DNA of 18,450 bases, from NCBI GenBank assembly GCA_012963655.1, contig DTVI01000343.1:1-18450 (forward strand), given 5' to 3'. A model generated the notes under the pieces. The model saw only the letters and a program-made list of their open reading frames with translations, was not told where the DNA came from and did not search any database. Below, piece after piece: positions 14,117 to 18,450 of this stretch (its first letter is position 1; each line of letters starts with the position of its first letter). Origin of the DNA: Sulfurimonas sp. (GTDB lineage Bacteria; Campylobacterota; Campylobacteria; Campylobacterales; Sulfurimonadaceae). The position numbers were made by a program, and so were the translations under genes.

Positions 14117-14668
14117 ATGTCCCCCAGAAAAAATTTCATGAAGAAGGTTTTATTGTCCTTACTTCTAAATCTGCCGCTTCTAGCAGGAAACCTTCAACTA
14201 CAAGAAGGCTTTGTTGCCGCACACACCCAAATGCTATTAGACAGTCGTATCGACCCTTTAAATACTTTTTTGCAAGCAGATATCAGCATGCAAGGAACTG
14301 ATATCACAAGTATAAGAGGAAAGTTTTATCTTCAGATGGATCTCTTTACTAGTGATAATAAAATGCGAGATGGGCATATGTATAAGGCGATTAAGGTAGA
14401 CAAATACCCCTTAGCTACCTATTCCCTTTCTAAGGTCACTAAAATACAAGAAAAAGACAGATATCAGATAGAAGGAAAAATGAACTTTTTTGGTAAAACA
14501 AGAGCCTTTACTACGGAGGCTGAAATTATCTTAGATAAGGGTATCTTAACCCTTAAGTCACAGTCTGTAATACGGATGAGTGACTTTGATGTACAAATGC
14601 CTTGTATACTTTTCATCTGTACTCGAGACGAGGTGGACCTCTTTATAAAGGCGGTCTTTGTTCCTTAG
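14117..14668 (+). CDS. Secreted YceI-like lipocalin-fold protein
   Basis: A 183-aa exported protein: signal peptide about 7-23 (KNFMKKVLLSLLLNLPLLAG) and then a beta-rich domain with the YceI pattern: GKFYLQMDLFTSDNKMRDGHM, then KYPLATYSL, an IEGKMNFFGKTRAF core, and a final MSDFDV...EVDLFIKAVF. YceI proteins bind polyisoprenoid or other long lipids in the periplasm; that role is inferred from family. The match is by eye and weaker than in textbook members, so a more distant relative is possible. AGGA 6 nt before ATG 14117 favours this start over the ATG at 14138. Its end overlaps the next gene by 11 nt. Confidence 0.7.
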   Translation: MSPRKNFMKKVLLSLLLNLPLLAGNLQLQEGFVAAHTQMLLDSRIDPLNTFLQADISMQGTDITSIRGKFYLQMDLFTSDNKMRDGHMYKAIKVDKYPLATYSLSKVTKIQEKDRYQIEGKMNFFGKTRAFTTEAEIILDKGILTLKSQSVIRMSDFDVQMPCILFICTRDEVDLFIKAVFVP

Positions 14669-15911
14669 GTATATATGTTTATGTTTCTTAAGCCTAGGTC
14701 TTTATGCACAAGATCCGCCAAACAAAAAAAACCTAGGAGATTTAGAATCAAAGCTGTATGCTTATATATTAAAAACCCAAATTAAAGAACATGATATTTC
14801 TCAGTTTATCGGTACCTGGCCTTCTAACGCAAAGTACTTAGGAGCGCGAAAAACTATACCTGATTCAAATTCTTTTATGACCTTTCAGACCCTCATCTTA
14901 TTACATGATGTAAATCAAGTCTTTGAACTTCCTCATATTAATAAGGTTTATTCCCTTTCCAACACTCAAATGCAAAACTATGTACAAGATGCAAGGAAAA
15001 ATCATGAGCCTAAGGGAACACTTTCTTTTTGGCCCCTTTTACAAATAGATAAAGAAACTTACATCCATAGTTTTGACACCCAATGGTATAATACTTCTCT
15101 TCGTATATTAGACATAGCTAATGACTTTGACACCTCATCTCAAGCCTTTGTATGGTTTTATTTCCAAAATATTCAGCCTCAATTTTTAAAAGATTTCACC
15201 TTTAGTCTTGCTCTTTATACTGATACCAATAGAAGTCTTGAGCACCCTTTAAATAAACAATGGAAAGACAAAAGTACAGGGGCCTTTATGACATGGGCGG
15301 AAGATGAGGCCCCTCATAAAAATCCTAATCGCATCATGGACTTAGTTAATGATGTAGATTGCGTGGTTAATCTAAATATTTTAACAAGCCTCTCCTTATA
15401 TGAAAACACTATTAATAGCCTTCCTCCCTTAACCCAAATAGCCAAAGAAAAGAGTTGTAAACTTATTCATAAGGTGATAATAAACAAGCAAGAAAATAAA
15501 TGTGGTACTTGGTACACCCGCCCTTCACATTTTTACCTTTCTTTTTCTAAGGCCTATAAGGCAGACACTTATTGTATACAAGACCATGCGCAGACCATAA
15601 TACAGCGTAGTAAAAAACGTGCCAAGTATCTTTTGCAACATCCAAATATGCATGCGTATACAGAGGTTGCAGAATACCTAATTATTTTAAAGACACTTAA
15701 AAAAGAAAAAAAGAGAAGTTTCTTATATCTCAAACTTCTAAAAGATTTACAGAAGTACTTAAAAGAAGGCCTTAGCATTAGAGGCGATTATGCTTACCTT
15801 CCTTCTAAACAATCTCTATTTGGAGGCCAAGCCTTTGGTTTGTTTCATTTTGACTGGTATGGACGAAGTAATGCCACGGCGCTTACCTTAAGAGCCCTAA
15901 GTATGCCCTAA
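14658..15911 (+). CDS. Secreted all-helical protein, alpha/alpha-toroid-like, TTG start
   Basis: A 417-aa exported protein: short signal peptide ending LGLYAQ (about 1-18), then a helix-rich body. Notable stretches are NDFDTSSQAFVWF (155-167), STGAFMTWAEDE (206-217), NDVDCVVNLNIL (231-242), WYTRPSHFYLSFSKAY (285-300) and, at the end, a Phe/Gly-rich GGQAFGLFHFDWYG. The repeated acidic-aromatic helical pattern resembles alpha/alpha-toroid proteins such as terpene-cyclase-like or glycosidase-like folds, but I cannot assign an activity, and secretion argues against an ordinary cyclase. The TTG start is supported by AAAGG 6 nt upstream and by the signal peptide; there is no in-frame ATG near. It overlaps the YceI-like gene and ends the operon. 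Confidence 0.7.
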   Translation: MFLRYICLCFLSLGLYAQDPPNKKNLGDLESKLYAYILKTQIKEHDISQFIGTWPSNAKYLGARKTIPDSNSFMTFQTLILLHDVNQVFELPHINKVYSLSNTQMQNYVQDARKNHEPKGTLSFWPLLQIDKETYIHSFDTQWYNTSLRILDIANDFDTSSQAFVWFYFQNIQPQFLKDFTFSLALYTDTNRSLEHPLNKQWKDKSTGAFMTWAEDEAPHKNPNRIMDLVNDVDCVVNLNILTSLSLYENTINSLPPLTQIAKEKSCKLIHKVIINKQENKCGTWYTRPSHFYLSFSKAYKADTYCIQDHAQTIIQRSKKRAKYLLQHPNMHAYTEVAEYLIILKTLKKEKKRSFLYLKLLKDLQKYLKEGLSIRGDYAYLPSKQSLFGGQAFGLFHFDWYGRSNATALTLRALSMP

Positions 15912-15964
15912 AAACAAGCTCTTTTTAAATACCTAGCTTTTATACTAAGAAGATAGGAGTTCTT

Positions 15965-16546
15965 ATGGAAATTTTTACACCCATCCTGCTTATATTCTTT
16001 TCCTATCTTATCGGTTCCCTTTCAGCAGCCATAATAGTATGTAAGACAATGTACCTTCCTGATCCTAGGTCTATGGGCTCAAACAATCCTGGAGCTACTA
16101 ATGTCTTAAAACTTGGAGGAAAGAAGGCTGCGGCTATCACTCTTTTAGGTGACTGCTTAAAGGGACTTATCCCAATCTTGGTAGCTTTATACTTAGACTT
16201 CAATGAACTTAGCCTAAGCCTTGTAGCCTTTGCTGCCTTTATAGGCCATTTGTATCCTGTATTTTTTAACTTTAAGGGGGGTAAGGGTGTGGCTACCGCC
16301 TTTGGTGTTTTTATAGGGCTGAGTTGGCAGGTGGCTATACTTGTCTTAGTCACTTGGCTTATCATTATTAAGATATTTAAATTATCTTCTTTAGGGGCCT
16401 TAGTCACTGCTCTTTTAGCACCCTTATATTTTTATCTTCTAAGTGGATCCTTGTATTTTACTGGCGTATCCATAGTCTTATCTATACTATTAATCTATAA
16501 ACATAAAACAAATATTGTAAAAATAATAGATGGAACAGAAGATTAG
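15965..16546 (+). CDS. plsY: Glycerol-3-phosphate acyltransferase PlsY
   Basis: PlsY is a polytopic inner-membrane enzyme that transfers the acyl group from acyl-phosphate to glycerol-3-phosphate, making lysophosphatidic acid, the first step of phospholipid synthesis. The 193-aa length is typical. Conserved motif 1 is RSMGSNNPGATNVLKLGG (35-52), followed by GDCLKG (62-67), motif 2 GHLYPVFFNFKGGKGVAT (94-111) and motif 3 around SSLGALVTALLAP (141-153), with a terminal HKTNI. A TATACT box (about 15940) and a strong AGGAG 6 nt before the ATG suggest its own promoter. Bases 16371-16416 inside it are repeated exactly at the end of the window. Confidence 0.95.
   Translation: MEIFTPILLIFFSYLIGSLSAAIIVCKTMYLPDPRSMGSNNPGATNVLKLGGKKAAAITLLGDCLKGLIPILVALYLDFNELSLSLVAFAAFIGHLYPVFFNFKGGKGVATAFGVFIGLSWQVAILVLVTWLIIIKIFKLSSLGALVTALLAPLYFYLLSGSLYFTGVSIVLSILLIYKHKTNIVKIIDGTED
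16371..16416 (+). repeat. 46-nt direct repeat, copy 1 (inside plsY)
   Basis: Identical to 18405-18450 over 46 nt, offset 2034. Similarity extends imperfectly upstream to TCACTTGGC at 16350-16358, where the second copy lacks 8 bases. This copy is the native one: it encodes plsY residues 136-150 in an unbroken, conserved frame. Confidence 0.9.
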
Positions 16547-16579
16547 ATAAAAGTTAAATGTGAAAGTTATATAATGAAG

Positions 16580-16656
16580 TGGAGCGGGTGAAGGGACTCG
16601 AACCCTCGACCCTCAGCTTGGAAGGCTGACGCTCTAGCCAACTGAGCTACGCCCGC
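16580..16656 (-). tRNA. tRNA-Gly (anticodon TCC)
   Basis: The minus strand folds into a full cloverleaf: acceptor GCGGGCG, D-arm GCTC/GAGC, anticodon stem TCAGC/GCTGA around CTTCCAA (anticodon TCC at 16620-16622), T-arm GAGGG-TTCGAGT-CCCTT, discriminator T and encoded CCA (16580-16582). It would read GGA and GGG glycine codons. The acceptor stem has one C6-A67 mismatch (16651 and 16589). It is divergent from the radical SAM gene. Confidence 0.95.
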
Positions 16657-16668
16657 ATCCGGACTTGT

Positions 16669-16712
16669 ATTATAGACAGTCTTAGATAAAGTTAGGCTAA
16701 AAGTAGTAAAAT
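16669..16712. promoter_or_regulatory. Divergent -10 boxes for tRNA-Gly and the radical SAM gene
   Basis: On the minus strand TATAAT at 16674-16669 lies 13 nt upstream of the tRNA, giving a short pre-tRNA leader. On the plus strand TAAAAT at 16707-16712 lies only 6 nt before the radical SAM ATG, so that transcript may begin at or next to the start codon. Confidence 0.45.
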
Positions 16713-16718
16713 ACTCTT

Positions 16719-17597
16719 ATGATTAATTATTCTTACCCACTTTACCGTCCCCCAGCCGAGGCAAACAACATAATATTACAAGTTACACATGGATGTTCTT
16801 ACAATCATTGCAGCTTTTGCTCTATGTATAAGAGTAAAAAGTTTGAGATTAAAGCCTTAGAAGAAGTGTATCAAGAGATAGATACCCTGGCTCAGTCTTA
16901 TCCTCAAGCCAAAAAAGTGTTCTTAGCTGATGGAGACGCCTTATGTCTTGAAACGAGCCATCTTTTAGAGATTTTAAAATACCTCAAAAAGTCTTTTACT
17001 AAACTATCCAGAGTTTCTGTTTATGCTACGGCGCAAAACCTTTTAGAAAAGTCTGACTCTGAGCTAGCCTTGCTTAAAGATAATCTCTTAAACCTTATTT
17101 ATTTTGGTATAGAAACAGGAAATGAAGTCCTTCTTAAAAAGATTACTAAGGGTGTTAATGCCCAACAGATTATTAGATCCTTACAAAAAGCAACTAAGGC
17201 AGGTATGAAAACCTCAACAACAGTGATACTAGGTATAGGTGGAGTTGCTTATACAAAAGAACATATCAAAGATACCGCCGTGCTTATAAATCAAACAGAG
17301 GTTACTTATCTGTCTACCTTACAATTAGGTCTAGATGAAGATGCAAAAAGAGGATTTTTTAAACACTTTGATGATTTCAATATGCTTACTGACACCCAAG
17401 TTCTGGATGAGCAAAGAAGATTTTTAGAACTACTAGAGCCTAAAAATAAGGTGATATTTAGATCAAATCATGCCTCTAATGCCCTTCATTTAGCAGGCAC
17501 CTTTCCTAAAGATAAACAAAGGCTTATTAATGAAGTAAGACAAGCCCTAGAAATAGGAGAAGCAGCTCTAGTACCTGAAATGTTTAGAGGATTCTAA
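16719..17597 (+). CDS. Radical SAM protein of unknown substrate
   Basis: A 292-aa radical SAM enzyme. The cluster motif is C-x4-C-x2-C: Cys26, Cys31 and Cys34 in THGCSYNHCSFCSMYKSKKF. This spacing, unlike the classical C-x3-C-x2-C, occurs in a large uncharacterised group with the same xxGCSxNxCxFCxMY signature. Other radical SAM marks are VFLADGDAL (65-73), YFGIETGNE (a conserved ExG-type strand) and STTVILGIGG. There is no second cluster domain, so it is a minimal core. The [4Fe-4S] cluster would come from NifS/NifU. No Shine-Dalgarno precedes the ATG, and a -10-like box abuts it, suggesting a leaderless mRNA. The substrate is unknown. Confidence 0.85.
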   Translation: MINYSYPLYRPPAEANNIILQVTHGCSYNHCSFCSMYKSKKFEIKALEEVYQEIDTLAQSYPQAKKVFLADGDALCLETSHLLEILKYLKKSFTKLSRVSVYATAQNLLEKSDSELALLKDNLLNLIYFGIETGNEVLLKKITKGVNAQQIIRSLQKATKAGMKTSTTVILGIGGVAYTKEHIKDTAVLINQTEVTYLSTLQLGLDEDAKRGFFKHFDDFNMLTDTQVLDEQRRFLELLEPKNKVIFRSNHASNALHLAGTFPKDKQRLINEVRQALEIGEAALVPEMFRGF

Positions 17598-17626
17598 GAT
17601 TTTAAAAAGAGGTGATTACCTTCTCC

Positions 17627-17905
17627 TTAGCCTCTGTACGTAACCTCAATAAGGTGATACCCAAACTCCGTTTTGATAGGTCCGTAGATTTCACCTACAT
17701 CCGCAGAAAACACGACCTCATCAAACTCTTTGACCATCTTACCTGGACTAAAGGTTCCTAAATCACCACCCTTTGCCTTTGAAGGACATAAGGAATTAGC
17801 CTTTGCAAGTTCGCTAAAGTCAGCACCTGCTTTAAGCTCATCTATTAGTGCTTGGCACCTTTGTTCATTATCAACTAAGATATGTCTTGCATCTGCAATA
17901 GCCAT
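17627..17905 (-). CDS. ppiC: Parvulin-type peptidyl-prolyl cis-trans isomerase
   Basis: A single-domain parvulin of 92 aa, the size of E. coli PpiC and closely similar to it along its whole length: ARHILVDNEQ, GADFSELAKANSLCPS, GGDLGTFSPGKMV, FDEVVF and FGYHLIEVTYR. Active-site positions are present: His8, Cys40, Met57, Phe61, Phe81 and His84. It catalyses proline isomerisation in folding proteins. There is no signal peptide, so it is cytoplasmic. AAAAGGA lies 5 nt before the ATG and TATAAT (17927-17922, minus strand) just upstream. It converges with the radical SAM gene with a 29-nt gap. Confidence 0.95.
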   Translation of the reverse strand: MAIADARHILVDNEQRCQALIDELKAGADFSELAKANSLCPSKAKGGDLGTFSPGKMVKEFDEVVFSADVGEIYGPIKTEFGYHLIEVTYRG

Positions 17906-17969
17906 AATTTTCCTTTTGTAAATTATACAAAAAGAGGCTTAATATGAAAGATTTTTGTTGATATACAGA

Positions 17970-17975
17970 TATAAT
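17970..17975 (+). promoter_or_regulatory. -10 box of the DUF454 gene
   Basis: TATAAT lies 25 nt before the ATG at 18001, followed by AAAGGA about 8 nt before the start. No recognisable -35. Confidence 0.45.
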
Positions 17976-18000
17976 GTCATAAATAAAAAGGATAGTATTT

Positions 18001-18414
18001 ATGAGAGAAAGGTTAAAGAAAACACTTTATTCGACATTAGGTTTTTTCTGTATCATCTTAGCCTTAATAGGTATCTTTCTCCCTTTACTTCCCACAACCC
18101 CCTTTATCATTCTTGCTGCTTTTTTCTTTTCACAGTCTTCTGAAAAATATCATCAATGGTTACTAAATAGCAAGATATTTGGGCCCTTACTTTATAATTG
18201 GGAAAACTCGCGATGTATCCCCCTCTTTGCTAAAAGGCTTTCATTTATTATGATTGCTATTTTTGGAAGTTATTCTATTTATGTCATCCCCTTAATTGCC
18301 GTTAAGATTCTTACTATTTTACTTCTGTCTTATGGCTGTTATTTCATTTATAAGATACAAACCTGTATAAAAGTGAAAATAATGTCTAAATTCACTTGGC
18401 TATCAGATATTTAA
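18001..18414 (+). CDS. DUF454 (YbaN-like) inner-membrane protein
   Basis: A 137-aa membrane protein. The N-terminal half has the DUF454 pattern: LGFFCIILALIGIFLPLLPTTPF (14-36), AFFFSQSSEKYHQWLLN and GPLLYNWE...IP..AK. Two hydrophobic stretches follow (about 80-100 and 102-117). The family is widespread and of unknown function. The last seven codons (FTWLSDI and stop) fall within the segment that resembles plsY, so the true C-terminus may be different from what is read here. It has its own promoter and ribosome site. Confidence 0.85.
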   Translation: MRERLKKTLYSTLGFFCIILALIGIFLPLLPTTPFIILAAFFFSQSSEKYHQWLLNSKIFGPLLYNWENSRCIPLFAKRLSFIMIAIFGSYSIYVIPLIAVKILTILLLSYGCYFIYKIQTCIKVKIMSKFTWLSDI

Positions 18415-18450
18415 ATTATCTTCTTTAGGGGCCTTAGTCACTGCTCTTTT
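18405..18450 (+). repeat. 46-nt direct repeat, copy 2 (window end)
   Basis: An exact copy of plsY 16371-16416 that runs to the last base. It overlaps the end of the DUF454 gene and carries no gene of its own. A match that begins inside an unrelated gene and stops exactly at the sequence end is typical of an assembly-graph overlap. Confidence 0.9.

Noticed and set aside
14059..14301. 80-codon plus-strand frame across the membrane protein/YceI junction
   Set aside because: It overlaps two better-supported genes in another frame and yields an Arg/Ser-rich translation.
16003..16407. 134-codon minus-strand frame inside plsY
   Set aside because: Antisense shadow of a conserved membrane-protein gene; lysine/proline-rich translation arises from the complementary codons.
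17955..18143. 62-codon frame overlapping the DUF454 start
   Set aside because: Covers the promoter and ribosome site of the DUF454 gene and gives no recognisable protein.

Overview
The window is 18.45 kb of AT-rich bacterial chromosome, most likely from the Campylobacterota (Epsilonproteobacteria). The evidence is gene content and order: folE directly upstream of the flagellar ATPase gene fliI (an order I recall from Campylobacter), a NifS plus three-domain NifU pair used as the iron-sulfur assembly system, a PIN-PhoH ATPase, and many short genes whose promoters show only a recognisable -10 box. The genus cannot be fixed from sequence alone. I see no transposase, integrase, phage gene or CRISPR array.

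Layout. Positions 1-376 hold a weak open frame running off the left edge and the folE promoter. 377-2296 is folE-fliI. 2392-4806 is nifS-nifU, with a palindrome over the nifS promoter and a chain of stem-loops between the two genes. phoH (4907-6391) runs the other way. 6500-7800 is a loose stretch of small genes: a possible 23-aa frame, a 74-aa unknown, an overlooked 52-aa cysteine-bearing membrane protein behind 22-bp repeats, and a leucine-rich-repeat-variant protein. gdhA (7945-9300) is followed by a lipoprotein gene split at a run of seven G. 10319-10966 is an OmpR-type response regulator that appears to start at ATT. It is divergent from a tightly packed operon (11309-15911): a short secreted protein, an FtsX/MacB-type permease, its ATPase, a polytopic membrane protein, a YceI-like secreted protein and a secreted all-helical protein. 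plsY, tRNA-Gly(TCC), a radical SAM protein, a parvulin and a DUF454 membrane protein fill the rest. The last 46 bases exactly repeat an internal piece of plsY, which suggests an assembly end.

How the genes work together. NifS releases sulfur from cysteine and NifU builds and passes on Fe-S clusters, which the radical SAM protein would need. folE feeds folate synthesis, gdhA assimilates ammonium, plsY starts phospholipid synthesis and fliI powers flagellar export. The most interesting block is the 4.6-kb envelope operon with its divergent orphan response regulator and several inverted repeats between them. By its parts it looks like a system for moving or handling a hydrophobic or envelope-associated molecule, but the substrate is not readable from sequence.
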